This document shows positions 33,089-40,732 of a stretch of DNA of 64,000 bases, piece by piece (the first letter of the stretch is position 1; each line of letters opens with the position of its first letter). This stretch comes from Bin127 sp965203505 (GTDB taxonomy: Bacteria; Chloroflexota; Dehalococcoidia; Lucifugimonadales; Lucifugimonadaceae), in contig OZ241880.1 in NCBI GenBank assembly GCA_965203505.1, positions 2,046,001-2,110,000 on the forward strand, read 5' to 3'. The notes under the pieces were generated by a model. The model did no database searches. It was not told the DNA's origin and was given only the letters and a program-made list of their open reading frames with translations. A program made the translations under genes and the position numbers.

Positions 33089-35266
33089 TCAGGGGCATGA
33101 AGCGTTTCCTGGGCATCCGCTGCCTCTTTGATTTCCGAACTCCTGCCAACTCGCCACACCGTCTCCGTCGAAATCAACTCGCAGAACGGGATATTGGCGA
33201 GAGTTGCCGAAATCCCAGACATCGTCCCGTCCCGTCGACGGGTCGAAATCACCGTCGGCATTGTCTATGTCTACATCCCACACTCGGTAGATGCCCGTGT
33301 AGCCGGTAGGCATTTGCATCTGTGCCGTCGTCGCGCCTTTGGCTCCCGAAGCAACGCCCCGCCCCAAGCCTTGTTGCTGCCGCGCGCTCTGAGTGTCCCA
33401 GTAACTATCGATGACCCTTCCTTCCCGCTCGTTGTAGCCAATTAGACCTCCAGTCCGATAATCGTCTCCACGACTGTCTGTCACTCTGCCAACGGCGTAG
33501 CTGGTTACTATCAGGGCGCCGTCCGAGTTACCTCCACACAACCCACCAACCATACGTTCACCTGACACGTCGCCCGTCGCATACGAGGCGGAGATTGTCT
33601 CGGTATTCCACGCCGTTAGACCTCCTACGACGTTCGATCCAATCACATCTCCTGTGGCGTAACTGAATGTGATGCTTCCGTGATTGACCCCGACTAGACC
33701 GCCTACCTCGTAGTTACCTCTCACCTGCGCAATGCTGAAACTGCTAGTGATTGAACTACCACCGTGATTCAATCCCACCAACCCGCCTATATCCCGATCG
33801 TCCTCCCCGGGCCTGCCAGACACTGTTCCTGCAGAATAACTCCCTATGATTTCACCGAAATTCCATCCCACTAAACCGCCTAGCTCTTCTGTTCCTGTCA
33901 CAATACCGTCGAAATAACTCCCTACTACAATTCCGGAACGGTCACTAAACCCGAGCAACCCGCCGACATTACTTTGCCCCGAAACATTACCCGTCGCGTA
34001 ACTGTTTGCAACTCGTCCATCGTTAACCCCTACCAGACCGCCAATATATTCGACACCCGACACTGACACATCGGCGGAGCCATTCACGATCTCCCCGAGA
34101 TTTTCCTCCCCGAAAATTTCGCCGATTAATCCGCCGACCTTGGAACTCCCTGATACATTCCCTCTAACGAAGGCGCTACGGACCACGCCTCTGCTCGCAC
34201 CCACCAGTCCACCGACTGAAGCATGGCCCAAAACGTTCACCTCAAGTAACCGCACATTGCTAACCTCGCTCAGAAAGCTTGTCTCCCCGAACAACCCTGT
34301 TGAACCTGTATCACCAAGACCGCTGCGACTGATGTACAAGTTGCTGATCGCGTAACCATTGCCATTGAAATCGGCTCTGAATCTCTTTTCAGCGATCCCG
34401 ATGGGCAACCAACCCACACCTTCTGTCCACTTGCTATTCACTGTTCCGGACGCGTAACTGTGGCGATCCATGAAGTCGAGCTCACCCGTCAACTCATAGC
34501 CGTCACACTTGCCGTTAGGACAGCCCATGCCAAACATAGCCCAGGGAAACGCGGATCGATAAGCCGCGATGTTTAGCTCCACTTTCGCGTTCCCTCCGCC
34601 ATCTAGATCGTGCCGCATAACATCCAGTTGCTCCAGATACCTGATCTCGATCAGTCCGTCGTCATCAGTGTCGTAGTCGATCCGCGGCGGTATCGGAGTG
34701 GGCGTAAGTGTAGGAGTGTGAGTCGGTGTTGCGGTCAACGTAGGTGTTGGTGTAAACGTAGGAGTCGGAGTATTGGTCGGTGTGAATGTGGCGGTCGGTG
34801 TGGGTGTGTCCGTTGGAGTAGGTGTTGGTGTGAATGTAGGAGTTATGGTTGGAGTCGGAGTGGGCGTGGGTGTTGGCGTAGCGGTGGGTGTATGAGTCGC
34901 AGTCGGAGTGTGTGTTGGCGTGGCCGTAGGCGTATGAGTCGCAGTCGGAGTGGGCGTTGGGGTGAGGGTTGGCGTAGCGGTAGGTGTATGAGTCGCAGTC
35001 GGAGTGGGTTTAGGCGTGTGTGTTGGGGTAGCAGTAGGTATAGGGGTAGCAGTAGGAGAGGGCGTGGGGGTGAGGGTTGGCGTGGCCGTCGCCGTTGGTG
35101 TGAGTGTCGGCATAGGTGTGAACGTAGGAGTCGACGTCGGTGTTGGAGTTGATTGATCAGCAACGCAGGCAGAAGCAAAAACCGCTGCTATTGCGACCGA
35201 CAACCCCACGCTAGCCAAAACAGCCGTAATCGACCGTCTCATAGGAACCAAGTCAGACACAATCAC
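33089..35266 (-). CDS. Surface protein: Thr-Pro-rich stalk plus GLUG repeats, copy 1
   Basis: 725 residues. An N-terminal export signal (AVLASVGLSVAIAAVFASACVA, possibly a lipoprotein with Cys as anchor) is followed by ~150 residues of tandem TPTPTATP-type repeats, a wall- or envelope-spanning stalk. Then comes YDTDDDGLIEIRYLEQLDVM and a beta-rich domain of GLUG repeats (VGGLVGASRGVVRSAFVRGN, IGGLVGVNDGRVANSYATGN and others, ~370-640). The C-terminus has PSTGRDDVWDFGNSRQYPVL and VDFDGDGVASWQEF, a calcium-loop-like motif. GLUG proteins are found in adhesins and peptidases. The paralogue lies directly upstream; both face the same way. Confidence 0.85.
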   Translation of the reverse strand: MIVSDLVPMRRSITAVLASVGLSVAIAAVFASACVADQSTPTPTSTPTFTPMPTLTPTATATPTLTPTPSPTATPIPTATPTHTPKPTPTATHTPTATPTLTPTPTPTATHTPTATPTHTPTATHTPTATPTPTPTPTPTITPTFTPTPTPTDTPTPTATFTPTNTPTPTFTPTPTLTATPTHTPTLTPTPIPPRIDYDTDDDGLIEIRYLEQLDVMRHDLDGGGNAKVELNIAAYRSAFPWAMFGMGCPNGKCDGYELTGELDFMDRHSYASGTVNSKWTEGVGWLPIGIAEKRFRADFNGNGYAISNLYISRSGLGDTGSTGLFGETSFLSEVSNVRLLEVNVLGHASVGGLVGASRGVVRSAFVRGNVSGSSKVGGLIGEIFGEENLGEIVNGSADVSVSGVEYIGGLVGVNDGRVANSYATGNVSGQSNVGGLLGFSDRSGIVVGSYFDGIVTGTEELGGLVGWNFGEIIGSYSAGTVSGRPGEDDRDIGGLVGLNHGGSSITSSFSIAQVRGNYEVGGLVGVNHGSITFSYATGDVIGSNVVGGLTAWNTETISASYATGDVSGERMVGGLCGGNSDGALIVTSYAVGRVTDSRGDDYRTGGLIGYNEREGRVIDSYWDTQSARQQQGLGRGVASGAKGATTAQMQMPTGYTGIYRVWDVDIDNADGDFDPSTGRDDVWDFGNSRQYPVLRVDFDGDGVASWQEFGNQRGSGCPGNASCP
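34690..35150. repeat. Low-complexity tandem repeat encoding the TP-rich stalk
   Basis: Imperfect 6- and 12-bp repeats (GTNGGNGTNGGNGT type on the plus strand) encode alternating Thr and Pro on the minus strand. The opposite strand yields spurious Gly/Val- and Arg/Ser-rich frames. Such tracts can change copy number by slippage. Confidence 0.75.
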
Positions 35267-35425
35267 ACCATTCTAGGCTGTTAATCGTCTCAGCTAACCA
35301 GAGCGCTCATATTCCCCGACCTCCTCTGGAGGCGGAAGCGAACGAAACGGTACCCGTTACGCATCTCGCGGGGAAGTGTCCGAAGGGAAAGGGGCAAGCC
35401 CGTCGTCGGAGCATCGCACAAACGT

Positions 35426-37441
35426 TTATGGCACATGCTGTCGTTGATTTCCGAACTCCTGCCAGCTCGCCACGCCGTCTCCATCGAAATCTACTCGCAG
35501 AGCAGGATACTGATCAGATGTGCCGAAATCCCAAAAGTCGTCCCGTCCCGTTGACGGGTCGAAATCGCCGTCAGCGTTGTCCACGTCAAGATTCCACCCG
35601 CTGTAGATATTTGAGTAGCTGGTAGGCATTTGCATCTGCGCCGTAGTCGCGCCTCTGGCTCCAGAAACAGCGCCCCGAACGAAGCCATTTTGCTGCATCT
35701 TGCTGTGAGTGTTCCAGTAACTATCGATGACCGTTCCTCCCCGATGATTGCTGCCAACCAAACCTGCAAGCACATCGCCGCCTTCACTACTTTCTGTCAC
35801 TCTCCCAACGGCGTAGCTCGTCACTATCACGCCCCCATCGAAGTTAACTCCCAACAATCTACCCACTGACTTTTCACCTGAGACATCGCCAGCCGCATAC
35901 GAAGCGATGATCGTCCCACTATTACCTCCAACTAGACCGCCTAGCCTGTAGATACTTGCCACCTGGGCATTGCTGTAACTGCTGGTGATCGAGGCGAGAC
36001 TATGATTCAATCCCACCAACCCGCCCGCTTCCGACACTGCCAACTCTAACTCGCCTACTATCAGGGCGTAACCACCAGGCTTGCCAGACACTGTTCCTGC
36101 AGAATAACTCCTTATGATCTCACCTTCATTGCGCCCGGCTAAACCACCCAACACGTGGGTTCCAGTCACGCTACCCGTGAAGTAGCTGCCGACAATTATT
36201 CCGGAATTTCTGCTCAACCCGAGCAACCCACCGACGTGTACAAGACCCGAAACCGGGCCCGTCGCGGAGCTGTCCGAAACTCGTCCATCGCTAACTCCTA
36301 CCAAACCTCCGATTTCATCGGATCCTGACACCGACACATCCGCGGAGCTATCCACGATCTCGCCGAGATTGCTGCCGGCCAAACCGCCAACCTCTGAATG
36401 CCCCGACACGTTGCCGCTAACGTAGGCACCGTCGATTCTCCCGCTATTCGAACCGACCAATCCCCCAACTGCAAGTACCCCTAACACTTGCACATCGAGC
36501 AATCGCACATTGTTAATCTCGCTTTCGTCTGTCGTTCGACCGAACAAACCCGTAGAGTCCGTTGCGTTGAGACCAATGGGATCCGTTTTGGATTCATTAG
36601 GGCGACTGATGTACAAGTTGCTGATTGTGTAACCGTTGCCATTGAATTTCGCGCTGAATTGCCGATCTTTGAGCCCTATGGGCAGCCAACCCACACCATC
36701 TGTCCATTTGCTATCCACCGTTCCGGACGCATAGCTGTCGCCATCCTTGAAATCCAGATCACTCATCAACTCATATCCCTCACATACGCCTTCAGGACAG
36801 CCCATGCCAGATTCAGGCCAGGGAAACGCGGATCGATGATGCGCAACTCTAGACAGGTTGTTCGGCATCCCCGTGCCGACTGGATCGTGCCGTATCACAT
36901 CCAGCTGCTCTAGATACCTGATCTCGATCAGACCGTCGTCATCAACGTCATAGTCGATCATCGGTGTCGGCGTCGGCGTGGGTGTCGGAGTTGCCGTCGG
37001 CGTAGGTGTTGGTGTGATCGTAGGTGTGTACGTCGGTGTAGGCGTATGCGTTGGCGTGAATGTGGCCGTCGGCGTAGGAGTATCCGTAGGCGTCGGGGTT
37101 GGCCTGAACGTAGGAGTGGAGGTCGGCGTAGGGGTCGCCGTGGCGGTATGCGTCGGCGTGAATGTGGCCATCGGTGTAGGAGTATCCGTAGATGTCGGGG
37201 TTGGCGTGAGTGTAGGCGTGGAGGTCGGCGTAGCCGTAGGGGGCAGAGTCGCTGTCGGAGCAACAGTCGGACTTGGTTGCAGTGTCGGCGTTGGAGGAAC
37301 AGTAGGCGAAGCAGTCGCCGTAGGCGTGGGGCCAGCAGCGATACAGGCAGAAAGAGAAGCCGTAGCCGCAAGCGAGACCGCTGCGCCACCAAAAACAGCC
37401 GTCGCATGCCGTTTGATGGCAAAAAGGGCTGACACAATCAA
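35426..37441 (-). CDS. Surface protein: Thr-Pro-rich stalk plus GLUG repeats, copy 2
   Basis: 671 residues, same architecture as copy 1: an export signal ending with a lipobox-like LSAC (residues ~30-33), a TP-rich stalk of ~130 residues, the YDVDDDGLIEIRYLEQLDVI segment, GLUG repeats (VGGLVGSNSGRIDGAYVSGN, IGGLVGVSDGRVSDSSATGP, LGGLAGRNEGEIIRSYSAGT) and the C-terminal VDFDGDGVASWQEFGNQ. The two share the C-terminal ~70 residues nearly unchanged while the repeat region has diverged, a pattern expected for duplicated, antigen-like surface proteins. Probably a lipid-anchored outer-surface adhesin. Function inferred only. Confidence 0.85.
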   Translation of the reverse strand: MIVSALFAIKRHATAVFGGAAVSLAATASLSACIAAGPTPTATASPTVPPTPTLQPSPTVAPTATLPPTATPTSTPTLTPTPTSTDTPTPMATFTPTHTATATPTPTSTPTFRPTPTPTDTPTPTATFTPTHTPTPTYTPTITPTPTPTATPTPTPTPTPMIDYDVDDDGLIEIRYLEQLDVIRHDPVGTGMPNNLSRVAHHRSAFPWPESGMGCPEGVCEGYELMSDLDFKDGDSYASGTVDSKWTDGVGWLPIGLKDRQFSAKFNGNGYTISNLYISRPNESKTDPIGLNATDSTGLFGRTTDESEINNVRLLDVQVLGVLAVGGLVGSNSGRIDGAYVSGNVSGHSEVGGLAGSNLGEIVDSSADVSVSGSDEIGGLVGVSDGRVSDSSATGPVSGLVHVGGLLGLSRNSGIIVGSYFTGSVTGTHVLGGLAGRNEGEIIRSYSAGTVSGKPGGYALIVGELELAVSEAGGLVGLNHSLASITSSYSNAQVASIYRLGGLVGGNSGTIIASYAAGDVSGEKSVGRLLGVNFDGGVIVTSYAVGRVTESSEGGDVLAGLVGSNHRGGTVIDSYWNTHSKMQQNGFVRGAVSGARGATTAQMQMPTSYSNIYSGWNLDVDNADGDFDPSTGRDDFWDFGTSDQYPALRVDFDGDGVASWQEFGNQRQHVP
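36960..37330. repeat. Low-complexity tandem repeat encoding the second TP-rich stalk
   Basis: Same class of imperfect 6/12-bp repeats as in copy 1, with a lower degree of identity between units. Plus-strand frames over it (Gly/Val-rich) are artefacts. Confidence 0.72.
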
Positions 37442-37548
37442 ATCATTCTAGGCTATTGATCGCTCTGACCAAACACACCATCACCACTGGCGCAAACCCG
37501 GAATCGAATATCCTTATCTGACACTTCTCCTCCTCACCTATCCACGCA

Positions 37549-38805
37549 TTGAATCTCCCGTCCCTCGCCGCGAGGCCCATCCGCGCCACTCTGCGCATCT
37601 ACCGCGGCTATGTCGCGGCCCTTCTGGTATTTCTCTCTACCGGGCTCTCCATCGGTATGACCCAGTACTCGTTCGGCGAGTTTGCAGGACCCCTCCAAGA
37701 ACGCTACGGATGGAACCAGACCGAACTCAATCTCTCGCTAACGTTCGCCTTCATTTCGGGCATTCTCGCACCCGTCATCGGTTACTGGACCGATCGCTTC
37801 GGCGTGCGGCCTGTGATGGCAGTTTCGATCGCACTTATCGCTATCGGTTTCGTGCTCCGGCCTCTCATCTCCGAGCTTTGGCACTGGTACACGCTATCCG
37901 CCATCGTCTACGCCGGTTTCCCGGGTGCGACCGTCCTGCCGGCTGGGAAGATGGTCGGGCTGTGGTTCCCGAACTCGATGGGACGCATGACCGGCATCGT
38001 CGTATCCGGCAACAACTTCGGCGGTATGACCATGCCGCCGCTCGCCGCCACCATCATCGCCGTCATCAATTGGGAGTGGGCATACATCACCTTCGCCATC
38101 ATCATGGTCGGCCTCGCCACCGCTGTCATGCTCTTCCTCCGCGAAAAGCCGCACGACGTCGAAGTCGAGATGCGCCGAACCCGACGCCCGAGGCCGGCCG
38201 CGAGCGCTGCCGCCGCTCGCGCAGGTATGTCAGTCAAGAAGGCGGTCCGCACCTGGGCGTTCTGGCTGACCCTCATCGGACTCGTCGCGGCCACCTTCAC
38301 GTACCAAGGCGTCCTCACTCAGCTCCGTCAACACTTCGGCGAAAACGGCTTCGCTCCCGCCGCGGCGACTTCCGCCGTCACATTCATCGCCACCATGGGC
38401 ATCGCATCCAAGATCGCATTCGGACGCGCCAGCGAACACTTCAGCGCCCGGCGAATGACCGTACTCAGCACCGCTTTCCAAGCCGCCGGCGTCACGCTCA
38501 TGATTCTCCCCTTCGGTGGCGTACCGCTCATCGTCGCCGGTATATTCGTCTACAGCCTCGGCTTTGGCGGACTCGGCGCGCTCATCGTCCTCGTGGTCCA
38601 GCAGACCTTCGGACTCCGCGAATATGCCTCCCTGATGGGTCTCTACCAGTTCGCCCAGATCGTCTCCATCGCCGGCGGACCCGTCCTCGCCGGCCGCGTC
38701 CACGACGAAACCAACTCCTTCGACATCGCCTTCGCGACCATCGTCGGCATCTTCATCCTCGGCATGATCACCCTGTTCCTCGCCCGACAGCCTAAGTGGG
38801 AGTAA
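37549..38805 (+). CDS. MFS transporter (OFA / monocarboxylate-like)
   Basis: 418 residues with 12 predicted TM helices in two halves separated by a basic loop (EMRRTRRPRPAASAAAARAG, ~205-225). The TM2-3 loop IGYWTDRFGVRPV is the MFS A-like motif; GYVAALLVFLSTGLSIGMTQ and YGWNQTELNLSLTFAF resemble oxalate/formate or monocarboxylate transporters. Substrate unknown. The start is TTG at 37549 with no clear ribosome site; no in-frame ATG precedes TM1, so the frame supports it. It is not related to the three EntS-like MFS genes at the left. Confidence 0.85.
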   Translation: MNLPSLAARPIRATLRIYRGYVAALLVFLSTGLSIGMTQYSFGEFAGPLQERYGWNQTELNLSLTFAFISGILAPVIGYWTDRFGVRPVMAVSIALIAIGFVLRPLISELWHWYTLSAIVYAGFPGATVLPAGKMVGLWFPNSMGRMTGIVVSGNNFGGMTMPPLAATIIAVINWEWAYITFAIIMVGLATAVMLFLREKPHDVEVEMRRTRRPRPAASAAAARAGMSVKKAVRTWAFWLTLIGLVAATFTYQGVLTQLRQHFGENGFAPAAATSAVTFIATMGIASKIAFGRASEHFSARRMTVLSTAFQAAGVTLMILPFGGVPLIVAGIFVYSLGFGGLGALIVLVVQQTFGLREYASLMGLYQFAQIVSIAGGPVLAGRVHDETNSFDIAFATIVGIFILGMITLFLARQPKWE

Positions 38806-38850
38806 TCTTGTTATTATGAGATCATTACATCATTTGGCAAAGGCATCGCC

Positions 38851-39114
38851 ATGATCCGCACCCAGATTCAACTTGATCGTGACAAATATGAAATGGTCAA
38901 ACGCAGAGCCCATTCGGAAAACAGGTCGATGGCGGCTGTCATCCGCGACGCGGTCGATGCATACCTTGAGGTTCCTGAGAAACCGAAAAGAAAGTTGACG
39001 CTAGACGACTTCACCTTCATCGGAAAAGGGCGTCTAGATCCAAACTACGACGGGCCTCTGCCACTTTCGGTCTATCACGATGAAGCAGCATGGGAAGAGG
39101 ACTGGCGGGATTGA
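38851..39114 (+). CDS. vapB: Antitoxin with ribbon-helix-helix-type N-terminus (VapB-like)
   Basis: 87 residues. MIRTQIQLDRDKYEMVKRRA and ENRSMAAVIRDAVDAYLEVP form the DNA-binding strand and helices; the C-terminal half (LTLDDFTFIGKGRLDPNYDG, DEAAWEEDWRD) is the acidic toxin-binding part. An imperfect inverted repeat TTATGA-2-TCATTA (38814-38827) lies just upstream and may be the operator. The stop overlaps the likely toxin start. Confidence 0.83.
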   Translation: MIRTQIQLDRDKYEMVKRRAHSENRSMAAVIRDAVDAYLEVPEKPKRKLTLDDFTFIGKGRLDPNYDGPLPLSVYHDEAAWEEDWRD

Positions 39115-39506
39115 TCTTTTTCGACACTTCGGCGGCAATCGCGCTTGCAGACCCCAATGATGATTTTCACGACGCGTCGATATCTGCTTTTGACAACGTT
39201 CTCGCCGATGACGAGTCGCTTCTCACACATAATTACGTGATAGTGGAAACGGTGACCCTGCTTCAAAGCAGGTTAGGACTCGCCGTTGCAGAGGAGTTTC
39301 AACGTACTACACAATCTTCGTTACAGCTTCATTGGATCACCGAAGCCGATCATCATCTTGCGGTTGAGCGTTGGCGACGACGTAATACCCGACGTCTCAA
39401 TCTCGTCGACTGCATGAGCTTCGTTGTAATGGAAATGTACGGATGCGAAACCGCCTTCACATACGACTCCGACTTCGAAACCGAAGGCTTCCGATCGGTC
39501 GGCTAA
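39111..39506 (+). CDS. vapC: PIN-domain toxin (VapC-like)
   Basis: About 131 residues starting LIFFDTSAAIALADPNDDFH; the catalytic Asp are in FFDTSA, in LNLVDCMSF and in AFTYDSDFET, and the Glu in VIVETVTLLQ. The best start is TTG at 39111, which overlaps the antitoxin stop as TTGA; an ATG at 39090 would add seven residues (MGRGLAG) and overlap more. Mg2+-dependent RNase toxin by family. Intact. Confidence 0.84.
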   Translation: MIFFDTSAAIALADPNDDFHDASISAFDNVLADDESLLTHNYVIVETVTLLQSRLGLAVAEEFQRTTQSSLQLHWITEADHHLAVERWRRRNTRRLNLVDCMSFVVMEMYGCETAFTYDSDFETEGFRSVG

Positions 39507-39516
39507 ACTGCCTAAG

Positions 39517-39939
39517 CTAATTCGTAAAACGGATGATCAACGGCACCGCGATTGCCGTCAACGCCAGCATCCCGATCACCGCCGCGAAGAGCTGATATCG
39601 AATGCCGTAGTTCGACATCAGCGATGGATCGTAATACTTCGCTACCTCGTTGTCCTGATACATCGCCACCAGCCCGTCGAGCAGCATCCGGCGCGTCCGT
39701 CGACCCAAGATCAAAGCCACCAACGCCACGACGTTCAGCAGCACCGTCATCACTATGAACACCACCAATACGGTGTCGTAAGTTGCCGAACCGCCCCTCG
39801 TCACGGCTTCGGAGGCCAAGCCCGAATTCACCGCCAGCACGATCAGATTGAAGACGATCGCCGTCAGAACGAAGATTGTATCCGTCCGACTACTCTCCCC
39901 CAACTCCCTGACGATGTGCTCATGCACCTGACCTAGCAT
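39517..39939 (-). CDS. Three-TM membrane protein, unknown (140 aa)
   Basis: Three hydrophobic helices: TIFVLTAIVFNLIVLAVNSG, DTVLVVFIVMTVLLNVVALV and LFAAVIGMLALTAIAVPLII. Between the second and third is a basic-acidic loop (GRRTRRMLLDGLVAMYQDNE). The N-terminus MLGQVHEHIVRELGESSRTD is cytoplasmic and helical. No family assigned. Convergent with the PIN toxin (10 bp between stops); a dispersed repeat lies just upstream. Confidence 0.7.
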   Translation of the reverse strand: MLGQVHEHIVRELGESSRTDTIFVLTAIVFNLIVLAVNSGLASEAVTRGGSATYDTVLVVFIVMTVLLNVVALVALILGRRTRRMLLDGLVAMYQDNEVAKYYDPSLMSNYGIRYQLFAAVIGMLALTAIAVPLIIRFTN

Positions 39940-39965
39940 TGCATTTTCTCCGTTTCTAGCCTAGA

Positions 39966-40040
39966 GTCCCTCCCCTTCGCGAAGCGAGGGGCACGCGAAC
40001 GAGCGAAGTGATGTTCGCAGGGGTGCCCGAATCCCTGCTG
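39966..40040 (+). repeat. Dispersed palindromic repeat (variant)
   Basis: CCCCTTCGCGAAGCGAGGGG hairpin core, then CGCGAACGAGCGAAGTGATG and GCAGGGGTGCCC. A diverged copy of the 7211 unit in the same orientation, between two divergent genes. Confidence 0.68.
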
Positions 40041-40120
40041 ATAATCAAGTGTAAGGAATGAGAAAAAGACACTCCTCCCCTGCTTCTGCGCCGTCTCGTT
40101 AACCAAGGCACCCTGAAAGA

Positions 40121-40129
40121 TGCTAAAAT
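40121..40129 (+). promoter_or_regulatory. Extended -10 promoter for the first HCGxH gene
   Basis: TGCTAAAAT reads as TGn plus TAAAAT, 43 nt before the GTG start. No good -35 hexamer is seen, as is common for extended -10 promoters. Confidence 0.45.
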
Positions 40130-40171
40130 CGTCACGATTGCGCTACGAAACTAAGAGAAGGGAATAGCCAA

Positions 40172-40474
40172 GTGACAAGCGTAAAAGATAAAATGCCGAT
40201 GTTCATATTAACAGTAATTGCCGTTACAGTGTTTGCAACTCTGTTGATGATTGACAGTAATTCGGCAGTTCGTGCAGAATATCGTACGGATCATGCAACA
40301 ATACCTATAGATTCAGACACTTCCGTTGAGAATAAGATAGATATTGGAGATGTCAGTGATAGTACAACAGTTGAAACACACTGCGGATGGCACATGAGAA
40401 TAAAATACATATACAAAGATAATGGGACTACCAGCTGGTGGGAGAGAATAGTATATTGGGTTTGGAAATGCTAG
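40172..40474 (+). CDS. Small exported protein with HCGxH and C-terminal VWxC, copy 1 (100 aa)
   Basis: Unrecognised. An N-terminal hydrophobic signal or anchor (MFILTVIAVTVFATLLMI, ~10-27) is followed by an acidic Ser/Thr-rich spacer (IDSDTSVENKIDIGDVSDST), HCGWHM (~70) and a C-terminus DNGTTSWW...VYWVWKC, with Cys as the last residue. The two Cys could form one disulfide. Start is GTG with GAAGGGAA about 7 nt upstream. The gene is AT-rich compared with its surroundings. Its paralogue lies at 42693 and a 13-bp hairpin follows it. A peptide-binding lipoprotein gene lies between the two, which hints at a secreted peptide, bacteriocin-like or sensor role; this is inference. Confidence 0.7.
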   Translation: MTSVKDKMPMFILTVIAVTVFATLLMIDSNSAVRAEYRTDHATIPIDSDTSVENKIDIGDVSDSTTVETHCGWHMRIKYIYKDNGTTSWWERIVYWVWKC

Positions 40475-40499
40475 TTGACTGAGTGATCAGTGTGTCCTA

Positions 40500-40539
40500 T
40501 CTCTGGCAACGGTATTTCCTTAGTCGCCGTTGCCAGAGA
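40500..40539. terminator. Hairpin after first HCGxH gene
   Basis: A perfect 13-bp stem (TCTCTGGCAACGG / CCGTTGCCAGAGA) with a 14-nt loop, 26 nt after the stop codon. No T-run follows. Its size matches the hairpin after the second HCGxH gene. Confidence 0.6.
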
Positions 40540-40732
40540 AACATCGTGTAACTTTTGTGACACGTTTGACTTCTATTACGTCTCAATCGTGATTATCACT
40601 GCGACCGCCAAGAGCACTAAACGCCCTACCCCATTAGGCGAAACTTCCTCTCGCCATCTAACAGGTTGAAGCTCGTCGCCAACTGGCTTTGAAACCGGCT
40701 AAACTGTAAGGCAAACTCTTAAATCACACAAT

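Noticed and set aside
34610..37451. Plus-strand Gly/Val- and Arg/Ser-rich ORFs opposite the stalk repeats
   Set aside because: Pure products of the short tandem repeats that encode Thr-Pro on the minus strand.
40565..40690. Minus-strand fragment ending RLVLLAVAVIITIET
   Set aside because: About 40 codons with a TM-like end downstream of the binding-protein gene, but no ATG, GTG or TTG start in a sensible place.
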